Position numbers and translations under genes: made by a program
In this document: positions 1 to 5,692 of the stretch, one piece after another
Numbering within the stretch: the first letter of the stretch is position 1
Layout: each line of letters opens with the position of its first letter
Source of the DNA: an uncultured bacterium
Lineage (GTDB): Bacteria > Eisenbacteria > RBG-16-71-46 > CAIMUX01
Assembly (NCBI GenBank): GCA_946886185.1
Contig: CAMPIC010000071.1
Coordinates: 1 to 9,480 of the forward strand
DNA: 9,480 nucleotides
Direction: 5' to 3'
The notes under the pieces: generated by a model
The model's database searches: none
What the model saw: the letters and a program-made list of their open reading frames with translations, nothing else
Told to the model about the DNA's origin: nothing

Positions 1-430
1 CTCCGCGACGGCGACGGCGGCCGCCGTCCGAACGGCCCTGAACCAGCGTCTCTTCGTCGCGCTCCCGGCCAAACGGATTGAGGCCCGGAGCGGTTCCTCC
101 CTGCACCATCCCACGATCGACGGGACGGCGGCTGGTGGGCGCCGGTGCCGGACGCCGATCGCGACCTCCACCCGCTCCGCCGGAACGATTGCCACGGCGA
201 TCGTCGGGTCCGCCCGTGCGGCGCTGTTGCGGCTTCATCCGAGCGCGAATGCGCGCTTCCTTCGCTCCCAGGCCGAGAAACCCCACACGACCTTCCTCGA
301 CCACCTCGATCTCGAGCTCGTCCGGTGGAACACGAAATCGATGGGACGCTGCCCGGATCGCGTCGTCCACCGTCTTGCCCTGGAATTCCGTGGCCCGTTC
401 GCGACCGGGTCGGTTGCTACCACCTCTCAT
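1..430 (-). CDS. khpB: KhpB/Jag RNA-binding protein, N-terminal part (cut by window edge)
   Basis: KhpB (Jag, EloR) is a cytoplasmic RNA-binding protein made of a Jag_N domain, a linker, a KH domain and an R3H domain; in firmicutes it partners KhpA and affects cell elongation and division. Only 143 codons are visible, read leftward from the ATG at 428-430. Residues 15-64 form a clear Jag_N domain: GKTVDDAIRAA, then VPPDELEIEVVEEG, then the hallmark GFLGLGAKEARIRAR at 50-64. Residues 66-143 are a basic Arg/Gly/Pro-rich linker, presumably disordered. The KH and R3H domains would lie beyond the left edge, so their presence is inferred. An AGGAG ribosome-binding site (complement of 436-440) lies 5 nt before the ATG. 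The gene starts 18 nt after the yidC stop, the usual yidC-jag order, so co-transcription is likely. Family identity is confident; activity cannot be judged from this fragment. Confidence 0.9.
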   Translation of the reverse strand, partial: MRGGSNRPGRERATEFQGKTVDDAIRAASHRFRVPPDELEIEVVEEGRVGFLGLGAKEARIRARMKPQQRRTGGPDDRRGNRSGGAGGGRDRRPAPAPTSRRPVDRGMVQGGTAPGLNPFGRERDEETLVQGRSDGGRRRRRG

Positions 431-448
431 TCTCTCTCCTCTCCATTC

Positions 449-2098
449 TCACGCCGCTGCCAGTTGCTGGCCGGATTCACGGTTGACGATGATTTGCTGC
501 CCCACCTGCAGGACGTTGTTGATCGTCCAGTAGAACACCAGGCCGGAAGGCAGCATGTAGAAGAACACCAGCATCATGATGGGCATCAAATAGCCGATGA
601 TCGCTTGCCGGGGATCCATCGGCTGAAGCCGTTGCTGCCAGACCATGGTGGCGGCCATCAGCAACGGCAGGATGTGGATCGGGATTCCCATCAGTGTGCC
701 GATCAGATCGGGAGACGAGAGATCGTTGATCCACAAAACGAAAGGCTCTTTGCGCAGCTCCACGGAATTCGCCAGGACCTGGTACAGAGCGATGAAGACG
801 GGCATTTGGATGACCATCGGCAAACACCCGCCCAGCGGGTTGATCTTGCGCGTCCGATACATCTCCATCATCGCCTGCTGCTTGCGCTGAGGATCGTCCT
901 TGTGCAGCTCGTTGATCCGATCGATCTCCGGTTTGAGCTTCTGCATCTCGCGCATGCTCACGAGAGATTTCCGGGTCAACGGATAGAACGCGACCTTGGC
1001 GACCACGGACAGGATCAGGATCGCCAATCCGTAGTTCGGGACGACCGAATACAGGAAGTTCAGGCAGGCGAGGAGCAGCCGGCTGAACGGCACGATCGGT
1101 TTCCATCCCAGATCGACCGCCTGTTCCAGCCCGGCGTGGTACGTCTCCAGCCGTTTCAGCTCCAGCGGGCCCGCATAGAGGAGAAAGGAAAGCGGTCCTT
1201 CGCCGGGCTCGTTTGTCGGAATGCGGGCGATCGTACGCACGTGAGTGGTGGTTCCCTCGCGCTCGGCGACCGCGTCGTACGTTCCCTCGGTGCCAGGATC
1301 GAAGATCGCCGCGGCGAGGAAGTACTTGCTCCGCGTCCCCACCCAACGCAGGGCTCCCTCTTCGCTGGCGGACCAGCCCTCCTTCTTCACGCCCCGGTGC
1401 TTGGTCAGATCGTTGCCGATAAGGGCGAGCGATGCGCCGGCGTCGTGATCGGTCTTGGCCGCCTTTTCCAAGCGGGGAAGCCCTTCCGGAAAGATGATCT
1501 CCAGATCCGACCCGCGAGGCAGGGCTTCGGTCTCCACCTCGACCCGGGCGGAATAGCGGTCCGGCGTGAAGGTGTATGAGATCCGCAAGCTCCAGCCAGC
1601 CGGGTCTTGCGCGCGCAGAGTCACGCGGTCGAGCCCGTCCTCCCGGCTCTGTTCGCTTACGAACGGGATGTCATGGAGCTCGATGCGCCCTTGGCTCGTC
1701 AGGAGAGCCAGCTGGAACAATCCCTTTGCCGGATCCGCAACCAGATCTGCAGGCTTCTCGGCGTAGTCGGTGTAGTCAGCCAGCGACCAGGCGCTCACCA
1801 CCCCGCCCGCCGGATCGATCGTCGCGGTATAGAGTGGTCCGGAGATCTGGACCGGAACCAGAGGCGCAGAATCGGCGCGCAGGATGTTCGCTACGCCAAT
1901 GCCTTCCTGCGTGGCATGGACTTCGGCCGCGTCGAGCTGCGGCGCGGCGGGCGGCTCCTCAGTTTGGGTGGGCGATGGTTCTGCCGGAGCCTCTGTCTGA
2001 ACCTGCTCGGCCGGCTTTTCTTTCGGCGCGAACACGAACTGGTAGATCACAAGCGATATGGTGGCTAGAACGATGGCGAGGATGGTCCGTCGATCCAT
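449..2098 (-). CDS. yidC: Membrane protein insertase YidC (Oxa1 family)
   Basis: YidC inserts and folds inner-membrane proteins, alone or with SecYEG. The 549-aa length matches the Gram-negative form (E. coli about 548). Residues 5-24 form the N-terminal membrane anchor. Residues 25-60 are a Pro/Glu/Ala-rich linker. Residues about 80-320 are the periplasmic beta-rich domain. The conserved Oxa1 core follows, with membrane segments near 336-354, 357-376, 424-444, 472-487 and 499-532. Family hallmarks are [11 protein letters not shown] (372-382), the cytoplasmic helical hairpin at about 383-418, and [20 protein letters not shown] (420-439). The hydrophilic-groove position that is Arg in E. coli (R366) appears to be Lys368 here; a basic residue is retained. 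The ATG at 2096-2098 is preceded by AAGGA (complement of 2107-2111) with 8-nt spacing. The start lies inside the yidD frame, and khpB follows after 18 nt. Confidence 0.97.
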   Translation of the reverse strand: MDRRTILAIVLATISLVIYQFVFAPKEKPAEQVQTEAPAEPSPTQTEEPPAAPQLDAAEVHATQEGIGVANILRADSAPLVPVQISGPLYTATIDPAGGVVSAWSLADYTDYAEKPADLVADPAKGLFQLALLTSQGRIELHDIPFVSEQSREDGLDRVTLRAQDPAGWSLRISYTFTPDRYSARVEVETEALPRGSDLEIIFPEGLPRLEKAAKTDHDAGASLALIGNDLTKHRGVKKEGWSASEEGALRWVGTRSKYFLAAAIFDPGTEGTYDAVAEREGTTTHVRTIARIPTNEPGEGPLSFLLYAGPLELKRLETYHAGLEQAVDLGWKPIVPFSRLLLACLNFLYSVVPNYGLAILILSVVAKVAFYPLTRKSLVSMREMQKLKPEIDRINELHKDDPQRKQQAMMEMYRTRKINPLGGCLPMVIQMPVFIALYQVLANSVELRKEPFVLWINDLSSPDLIGTLMGIPIHILPLLMAATMVWQQRLQPMDPRQAIIGYLMPIMMLVFFYMLPSGLVFYWTINNVLQVGQQIIVNRESGQQLAAA

Positions 2099-2321
2099 TC
2101 TTCCGTTCCTTGTTCCTTCGTGCTCCCGGGACAGGGTCGTGTCCGCCGGGGTGGAACGGGTGGCAGCGAAGCAGCCGCGCGAGCGTCAAGTAGGTCCCAC
2201 GCGCGAGGCCATGCGTTTCCAGGGCCTCGATCGCGTATTCCGAGCACGTGGGGGAGTAACGGCACGCAGGCGGGAGCAGTGGCGATACCACTCGTCGATA
2301 CAGCCGGAGTGCGAGGACCAT
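1959..2321 (-). CDS. yidD: YidD membrane-insertion efficiency factor with extended C-terminal tail
   Basis: YidD is a small, membrane-associated, Cys-containing protein encoded beside yidC and thought to help YidC-dependent insertion. Residues 1-65 match the family closely: [34 protein letters not shown], and the ending [16 protein letters not shown]. The conserved cysteines are C20, C26 and C53. I chose the ATG at 2319-2321 because it gives the usual N-terminus, 32 nt after the rnpA stop. A GTG at 2355-2357, overlapping the rnpA stop, and an ATG at 2400-2402 are in frame but would add non-family residues. YidD normally ends soon after DPVP, at about 70-85 aa. Here the frame stays open to 120 aa, and residues 75-120 overlap the yidC start region in another frame (140 nt). 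The Arg/His/Ser-rich tail has no recognised domain and may be a passive read-on. Confidence 0.9.
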   Translation of the reverse strand: MVLALRLYRRVVSPLLPPACRYSPTCSEYAIEALETHGLARGTYLTLARLLRCHPFHPGGHDPVPGARRNKERKNGSTDHPRHRSSHHIACDLPVRVRAERKAGRAGSDRGSGRTIAHPN

Positions 2322-2353
2322 CGGATAAACCGAGGCTTGCTCGGGTCCCACCG

Positions 2354-2719
2354 TCACTTCTCCGGCGATTGAGCCGGCGCCGTGAGGCCGGCTTGCTTGC
2401 AAAGATCAGTCACCGCGTCGACAACCTCGGCGCCGCTCGCGTCTGCAGTAGCGCGGCGCGCGATCAATATGATGCGACAGCCCCGGGGAGGATCCTGCTC
2501 TCCGAGGGCGCGGCGTAGCCCTTCTCGGAGGAGCCGCTTGGCGCGATTGCGGCGAACGGCCCCGCCCACTTTGCGGCTGGCAACCACCGCGCATTTGAAT
2601 CCTGACTCGTCGCTCCTCAGACAGAGTAGCACCGCGAGCGGCGAACGGTAGCCGAGGCCTCGATCATAAACCTCCGAGAACTCGGACTTGCGACGCAGCG
2701 TCTCGAAAGGTCCGACCAA
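2354..2719 (-). CDS. rnpA: Ribonuclease P protein component
   Basis: RnpA is the basic protein subunit of RNase P. It binds the catalytic RNA (rnpB, not in this window) and the 5' leader of precursor tRNA during tRNA maturation. The 121-aa protein shows the expected landmarks: [14 protein letters not shown] at 8-21 with the conserved aromatic F14, SRKVGGAV at 48-55, and the RNR signature [12 protein letters not shown] at 55-66. The C-terminal tail (about 106-121) is variable. The start is a TTG at 2717-2719: the only upstream in-frame sequence is the rpmH stop at 2729-2731 followed by three codons, so no ATG or GTG start is possible before the conserved region. A strong Shine-Dalgarno is not visible; a weak GGTG lies within the end of rpmH. 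The gene begins 9 nt after rpmH, so translational coupling is likely. Confidence 0.95.
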   Translation of the reverse strand: MVGPFETLRRKSEFSEVYDRGLGYRSPLAVLLCLRSDESGFKCAVVASRKVGGAVRRNRAKRLLREGLRRALGEQDPPRGCRIILIARRATADASGAEVVDAVTDLCKQAGLTAPAQSPEK

Positions 2720-2728
2720 GCAGGTACG

Positions 2729-2863
2729 TCACACCGCCAAACGCCGGCGTCCCTTGGCGCGTCTCCGGCTCAAGGTCTTGCGTCCGTTCGCGGTGCTCAT
2801 CCGCTTCCGGAATCCGTGCGTCTTCTTGCGCTTCCGGTTGTGGGGTTGATACGTACGCTTCAT
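2729..2863 (-). CDS. rpmH: 50S ribosomal protein L34 (bL34)
   Basis: bL34 is a tiny, very basic protein of the large ribosomal subunit. The frame encodes 44 residues: it opens [18 protein letters not shown], continues [16 protein letters not shown] and ends [11 protein letters not shown]. This matches the family from end to end, including the usual 44-46 aa length. The ATG at 2861-2863 follows a good AGGAG site (complement of 2869-2873) with 5-nt spacing. It is the first gene of the leftward rpmH-rnpA-yidD-yidC-khpB cluster, the classic arrangement beside oriC. Its stop codon is in frame with the rnpA TTG start, three codons upstream of it. Confidence 0.98.
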   Translation of the reverse strand: MKRTYQPHNRKRKKTHGFRKRMSTANGRKTLSRRRAKGRRRLAV

Positions 2864-2868
2864 CGAAA

Positions 2869-2873
2869 CTCCT
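2869..2873 (-). promoter_or_regulatory. rpmH ribosome-binding site
   Basis: The complement reads AGGAG, 5 nt before the rpmH ATG, and fixes the start of this short gene. Just upstream in the mRNA, CTGTC and GACAG (2886-2890 and 2894-2898) form a small hairpin that leaves the site free. Confidence 0.85.
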
Positions 2874-3224
2874 GGAGGCCGTACCCTGTCGGGGACAGCA
2901 TTCGTGTCTTGGGATGCACAAACGGTGAAGCTAACGATTGGGCTCCCAGGGCGTCAACGCTTTTCCGACCTGGGACGGATTCGGAAGCGACACTCCGTAT
3001 CCAGTCGGAACCCCCCGCGGGGCCAAGCCGGCATGGGAAAAGCCGCCTGCACAGGGGAAGAGCCCCTTGTCTCCGCGAGTGAGGCGCGCGGAAGTGTGCA
3101 CTGATCAGGATGGACACGAGGAGCCGTCCACCGATTGCCCCTAGGCAACGGTCACCAGATCGCCGATTCCAATTCATTCCCGTTCCACGAGTTCCGATCC
3201 CCGCTCGCAGCGCCAACCTGAGGC

Positions 3225-3239
3225 GAATAGAGTCTATTC
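3225..3239. repeat. Perfect 15-bp AT-rich palindrome near the predicted rpmH transcription start
   Basis: GAATAGA, a central G, then TCTATTC form a perfect 7-1-7 dyad. If the leftward promoter at 3255-3283 is real, transcription would start near 3248 and the dyad would lie about 9-23 nt downstream, an operator-like position. No known repressor consensus is recognised, so the regulatory role is inferred. Confidence 0.45.
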
Positions 3240-3254
3240 ACTGAAACATAACGA

Positions 3255-3283
3255 CTTATCCGATCATGGCCTACGGCGGGCAA
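3255..3283 (-). promoter_or_regulatory. Candidate sigma70-type promoter for the rpmH operon
   Basis: On the minus strand, TTGCCC (complement of 3278-3283) and GATAAG (complement of 3255-3260) are separated by exactly 17 nt. Each matches the -35 and -10 consensus at 4 of 6 positions. This is a match by eye in a region where a leftward promoter is expected. It would give a leader of about 385 nt before rpmH. A closer, weaker promoter cannot be excluded. Confidence 0.3.
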
Positions 3284-3296
3284 TTCCGTTTTCCCG

Positions 3297-3326
3297 TTGT
3301 GGGACGGAAATCCAGTGTGCTAGATT
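3297..3326 (+). promoter_or_regulatory. Candidate extended -10 promoter facing dnaA
   Basis: TTGTGG (3297-3302) is followed after 18 nt by TAGATT (3321-3326, 4 of 6 consensus matches), with TGC immediately before it, matching an extended -10 motif. It sits back to back with the rpmH promoter candidate. The leader to dnaA would be about 320 nt and would include the DnaA boxes. The match is weak and made by eye. Confidence 0.25.
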
Positions 3327-3444
3327 CCCCATCACCTTCGCGGCGGCCCAGTCTGTTGTTCATAACTGGTTTCGCCCAGCAGCCGAACAGCTAGACGCGA
3401 TTTTCGATTTACCACCGAGATATCCGCTCGCCGCACCATTCCGG

Positions 3445-3466
3445 TGTGGATTTTGCCTGTGGATAC
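3445..3466 (-). promoter_or_regulatory. Pair of DnaA-box-like 9-mers upstream of dnaA
   Basis: Read against the complement consensus TGTGGATAA, 3445-3453 is TGTGGATTT (7 of 9) and 3458-3466 is TGTGGATAC (8 of 9). Both have the same orientation, as does the perfect box at 3622-3630. Same-direction clustering supports real DnaA sites, although 7 of 9 matches also occur by chance. Confidence 0.55.
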
Positions 3467-3483
3467 ATGGTGCTCAACTCTTG

Positions 3484-3508
3484 TAATGGCTTACTTTGCT
3501 AGCCATTA
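3484..3508. repeat. 8-bp inverted repeat upstream of dnaA
   Basis: TAATGGCT (3484-3491) and AGCCATTA (3501-3508) are perfect inverted repeats separated by 9 nt. No T-run follows on either strand, so this is not an obvious intrinsic terminator. It could be an operator or an mRNA hairpin in the dnaA leader. Confidence 0.45.
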
Positions 3509-3621
3509 GGGATGCCGCTCAAATGTGCATGACTTCTCCTGTTCCGTTCGTTTCTCAAGATCCGACGACTGTGTCCTCGCCCTGAAAATCCCACATCTGC
3601 GTGTCCCGATGTGAACAACTA

Positions 3622-3630
3622 TGTGGATAA
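3622..3630 (-). promoter_or_regulatory. Perfect DnaA box 25 bp before dnaA
   Basis: TGTGGATAA is the exact complement of the consensus DnaA box TTATCCACA. It ends 24 nt before the dnaA start codon. DnaA bound here could assist origin assembly and could repress dnaA itself. The last three bases, TAA, are also the in-frame stop upstream of dnaA, which rules out any longer DnaA N-terminus. Confidence 0.85.
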
Positions 3631-3654
3631 ACTCCTGAAATCGGGGGTTGGGGG

Positions 3655-5070
3655 ATGCTTTTGTCCGAGCCACGTGATCCGGCGAGGTTGTGGTCGTCCG
3701 TCTTGAAGCAGTTGCAAGGCTGTATCTCCGAACAGAAGTTCAATACCTGGTTCCGGCCGATGCGTCCCCTGGAGTTCACGGAGGAACGCATCGTGCTCGA
3801 AGTGCCGAATCCCTTCTTCGTCGATTGGTTCGAGGAGCACAATCTCCCGATCCTCAAGGCGGGACTCGAGGACACACTCGGAACGGCGCCCGAAGTCCAG
3901 TTCGTGGTGTCCGAGCAGTTCCATGATCGGGCGCAGCGGCGCGCGCCGCGGCCGCCCAACCCCAGGGCGGCCGAGCCAGGATCCGGCCAGGGGGGACTGC
4001 GCCTCGACGGCCGCGCGCGAAACTACAACCTAAACTCCCGCTTCACGTTCGAATCCTTCGTGGTCGGGCGCGGCAACGAGTTCGCACGGGCGGCATGCAC
4101 CGCCGTGGCCGCCGGGCTGGGGCGCGCGTACAACCCTCTCTTCTTGTTCGGAGGCACCGGTCTGGGAAAGACCCACCTGATGCAGGCGATCGGGAACGAG
4201 GTTTCCCGGCGCTCGGCCGCTCGAATCTGCTACGTCTCCGCCGAGCGGTTCATGAACGAGATGATCGAGTCGATCCAGCGAGGCTCCACCCTCGATTTCC
4301 GAGAGCGGTACCGGGGTCTCGATCTCCTCCTGATCGACGATGTGCAGTTTCTCGCGGGGAAGGAGTCGACCCAGGAAGAGTTCTTCCATACCTTCAATAC
4401 CCTCTACGACGGGGGGAAGCAGGTGGTCCTCACCTCGGATCGGGCTCCCCGCGATCTGCAGGATCTCGAGGAGCGGCTCATCTCCCGATTCAGCTGGGGA
4501 CTGGTCTGCGACATCCAGCCGCCGGATCTGGAGACGCGGATCGCCATCCTTCGCTACAAAGCGGAAGGGGATGGCATCAAGCTCCCGGACGACGTGATCT
4601 TCGCCATGGCGGAGATGATCCGTACCAACGTCCGGGAGCTGGAAGGCTCGCTCACGCGCCTCCAGGCGCTCGCCGACCTGTCGCGCAGCGCGATCACGTT
4701 CGATCTGATGAAGGACGCTCTCTCCGAGTACATCCGGGACGCAGCGGTGCGCGCTCTGGACGTGAACGAGATCCAGGCGGAGGTGGCGAAGCAATTCGAC
4801 GTTCCGGTCGAGTCTCTCCGGGGAAAGCGCCGCACCAACACGCTCGCCCGCGCCCGCCAGGTCGCGATGTATCTCACCAAGGAACACACCACCCTGACTC
4901 TGGTGGAGATCGGCCGGCGCTTCGGCAATCGGGATCACAGCACCGTCCTCCACGCCCTGTCGAAGATCCGTACCTTGCGCGATCAGGATCCCGAAATGAA
5001 GGCGCTCCTGGAGCGATTGGATACGATTCTCGTCGGGCGGACCCGCCAAAGGGAAGACCGCACCGACTAA
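3655..5070 (+). CDS. dnaA: Chromosomal replication initiator protein DnaA
   Basis: DnaA-ATP binds DnaA boxes, melts oriC and helps recruit the helicase. The 471-aa protein has all four domains. Domain I (about 8-90) contains LWSSVLKQLQ and KFNTWFRPM. A short Pro/Arg/Gly-rich linker (about 91-125) is domain II. The AAA+ domain III has Walker A GGTGLGKTH (166-174), Walker B LLLIDDVQF (224-232), sensor I VVLTSDRAP (257-265), the arginine-finger segment RLISRFSWG (274-282) with R278, and sensor II NVRELEGSLTRL (325-336). DNA-binding domain IV ends with the DnaA signature FGNRDHSTVLHA (423-434). The ATG is the only start possible, since a stop lies at 3628-3630. It is preceded by a G-rich stretch rather than a clear AGGAGG. 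A perfect DnaA box upstream suggests autoregulation. Ser280 occupies a variable position near the arginine finger (Gly in E. coli). Confidence 0.98.
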   Translation: MLLSEPRDPARLWSSVLKQLQGCISEQKFNTWFRPMRPLEFTEERIVLEVPNPFFVDWFEEHNLPILKAGLEDTLGTAPEVQFVVSEQFHDRAQRRAPRPPNPRAAEPGSGQGGLRLDGRARNYNLNSRFTFESFVVGRGNEFARAACTAVAAGLGRAYNPLFLFGGTGLGKTHLMQAIGNEVSRRSAARICYVSAERFMNEMIESIQRGSTLDFRERYRGLDLLLIDDVQFLAGKESTQEEFFHTFNTLYDGGKQVVLTSDRAPRDLQDLEERLISRFSWGLVCDIQPPDLETRIAILRYKAEGDGIKLPDDVIFAMAEMIRTNVRELEGSLTRLQALADLSRSAITFDLMKDALSEYIRDAAVRALDVNEIQAEVAKQFDVPVESLRGKRRTNTLARARQVAMYLTKEHTTLTLVEIGRRFGNRDHSTVLHALSKIRTLRDQDPEMKALLERLDTILVGRTRQREDRTD

Positions 5071-5095
5071 ACGCCGACTGATTCGCCAACTGCAT

Positions 5096-5104
5096 GGTTG
5101 ATAA
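5096..5104 (-). promoter_or_regulatory. Degenerate DnaA-box-like 9-mer after dnaA
   Basis: GGTTGATAA matches the complement consensus TGTGGATAA at 7 of 9 positions. It is followed by a related ATGTTGATG. On its own this is weak; it is listed because it opens the cluster of box-like sites leading to the DnaA-trio array. Confidence 0.3.
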
Positions 5105-5136
5105 CATGTTGATGTGGCGACGGTGTGGAGTCTGCT

Positions 5137-5145
5137 CTATCCACG
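5137..5145 (+). promoter_or_regulatory. Degenerate DnaA box, TATCCAC core intact
   Basis: CTATCCACG matches TTATCCACA at 7 of 9 positions, with only the first and last bases differing, so the central TATCCAC core is complete. Its orientation points toward the DnaA-trio array. Confidence 0.45.
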
Positions 5146-5179
5146 AAGAACGGGCCTTGGAGCCGCGTCCATCGGGGAA

Positions 5180-5188
5180 TTATCCCCA
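5180..5188 (+). promoter_or_regulatory. DnaA box with one mismatch
   Basis: TTATCCCCA differs from TTATCCACA at one position. It lies 78 bp upstream of the DnaA-trio array and in the same orientation, as expected for a box that helps guide DnaA onto the trios. Confidence 0.6.
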
Positions 5189-5244
5189 AGTAAAGGAACT
5201 GATAAGACTCTGCAGGGTAATCAATTGAGTGGCTGCGAAGGACT

Positions 5245-5262
5245 TCGTCCACGGTTTCCGCA
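5245..5262 (+). promoter_or_regulatory. Two tandem degenerate DnaA-box-like 9-mers abutting the trio array
   Basis: TCGTCCACG (5245-5253) and GTTTCCGCA (5254-5262) each match TTATCCACA at 6 of 9 positions and are directly adjacent in the same orientation. Only CCC separates them from the trios. In B. subtilis the loading boxes next to the trios occupy this position. The matches are weak individually, so the call relies on placement. Confidence 0.35.
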
Positions 5263-5265
5263 CCC

Positions 5266-5280
5266 CTACTACTACTACTA
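5266..5280 (-). repeat. DnaA-trio array, five perfect CTA repeats
   Basis: Five consecutive CTA triplets lie on the plus strand, so the minus strand reads TAG five times (3'-GAT-5' repeated), the DnaA-trio motif that single-stranded DnaA filaments bind. A C-rich stretch precedes it and an AT-rich stretch follows, matching the known order of box, GC cluster, trio and unwinding region. Every triplet is the preferred sequence, without the variants usually seen. Confidence 0.8.
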
Positions 5281-5312
5281 GATTCATTTCTTATATCAGA
5301 TCTAGTAAAGAA
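5277..5312. other. AT-rich DNA unwinding element with internal inverted repeat
   Basis: Positions 5281-5312 are about three-quarters A/T in an otherwise GC-rich window and directly follow the trio array. ACTAGAT (5277-5283) and ATCTAGT (5300-5306) are perfect inverted repeats separated by 16 nt, so the melted strand could fold. The role as the first melted segment is inferred from position and composition. Confidence 0.65.
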
Positions 5313-5484
5313 GGCGCTCATGCGGCGGACGCGGCACGGTCGGACAGCTCCATGAAGAGCGCGATCACGATCGGAACTGTCCAAATCAGCGGCCATCACG
5401 TCTCCGTCCTTCGTTGGGGAGCTGGAAGCCAAATCCCGGCACCACCCGAGAATCGAGCCTGTGCCAGCTCTTTGCGGAGATGAT

Positions 5485-5526
5485 CAAGGAGTCTGATAAC
5501 CACTTGTCTAACTCCTTGTCAGACAA
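5485..5526. repeat. Three overlapping inverted repeats between oriC and dnaN
   Basis: Three pairings are possible: CAAGGAGT (5485-5492) with ACTCCTTG (5511-5518); GTCTGA (5491-5496) with TCAGAC (5519-5524); and TTGTCT (5504-5509) with AGACAA (5521-5526). They share bases and are partly exclusive. No T-run follows, so this is not a standard terminator. Function unknown. Confidence 0.5.
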
Positions 5527-5669
5527 TTGGCTGGATCGCGGTTGAAACGTGGATTCCGGTGGACGGGAGCGGGCCCTTTGCCTATTCTCTGGGAGTTCGT
5601 GAACAGGATCACATACCAGCGTCGTGACCAGCCCATCCGACGGATCGGATCTTGCGTGACGGCTATTGC

Positions 5670-5692
5670 GGCGGCGGATCGGAATCGCCGCC
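5670..5692 (+). promoter_or_regulatory. GC-rich hairpin ending 1 nt before the dnaN ribosome-binding site
   Basis: GGCGGCG (5670-5676) pairs with CGCCGCC (5686-5692) across a 9-nt loop, or a shorter loop with one bulged G. The GGAGGG site (5694-5699) begins one nucleotide later and stays unpaired. The hairpin may keep the site accessible or protect a processed 5' end; this is inference. Confidence 0.45.

Larger units (their letters stand above)
2864..3654. other. rpmH-dnaA intergenic region: divergent promoters, dyads and DnaA boxes
   Basis: No convincing gene lies here; the short open frames on both strands resemble no known family. The half next to rpmH (2864-3250) would be the 5' leader of the rpmH operon and contains several inverted repeats. 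The half next to dnaA (3250-3654) is less GC-rich and carries DnaA-box-like 9-mers and an 8-bp dyad. Divergent promoter candidates lie at 3255-3283 (leftward) and 3297-3326 (rightward). In many bacteria, DnaA boxes upstream of dnaA form one half of a bipartite oriC and also allow DnaA to repress its own gene. The overall interpretation is inferred from gene order plus the motifs listed separately. Confidence 0.75.

Noticed and set aside
366..372. Signs of a mobile element, CRISPR array, tRNA or defence system anywhere in the window
   Set aside because: No transposase or integrase motifs, spaced direct repeats, tRNA-like cloverleaf or accessory genes were seen; every sizeable gene belongs to the conserved origin neighbourhood.
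227..1579. A 450-codon plus-strand open frame opposite yidC and khpB
   Set aside because: It is the shadow of yidC on the other strand. The translation is rich in His, Arg, Asp and Gln with no recognisable domain.
3131..3151. A strong hairpin (CCG, bulged A, TTGCC with GGCAACGG) considered as an intrinsic terminator
   Set aside because: No T-run follows on either strand, so it is kept only as part of the structured rpmH leader.
2860..3216. A 118-codon minus-strand open frame upstream of rpmH
   Set aside because: It runs through the rpmH ribosome-binding site and start, resembles no family, and lies in a GC-rich leader full of dyads.
3256..3264. TTATCCGAT as a DnaA box
   Set aside because: It mismatches the consensus at the last three positions and overlaps the predicted rpmH -10 element.
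4030..5049. A 339-codon minus-strand open frame opposite dnaA
   Set aside because: Antisense to the conserved AAA+ and DNA-binding domains of dnaA; no family resemblance and no separate start signals.
5266..5280. The CTA repeat as a microsatellite or sequencing slippage artefact
   Set aside because: Its position after box-like sites and a C-rich stretch, and before an AT-rich segment in the dnaA-dnaN spacer, fits a functional DnaA-trio array better.
5067..5432. A 121-codon minus-strand open frame in the dnaA-dnaN spacer
   Set aside because: It covers the DnaA boxes, the trio array and the AT-rich segment; no ribosome-binding site or family match supports coding.
5229..5483. An 84-codon plus-strand open frame across the trio array
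   Set aside because: The run of Thr codons comes from the CTA repeat itself; no family resemblance, and the DNA is better explained as origin sequence.
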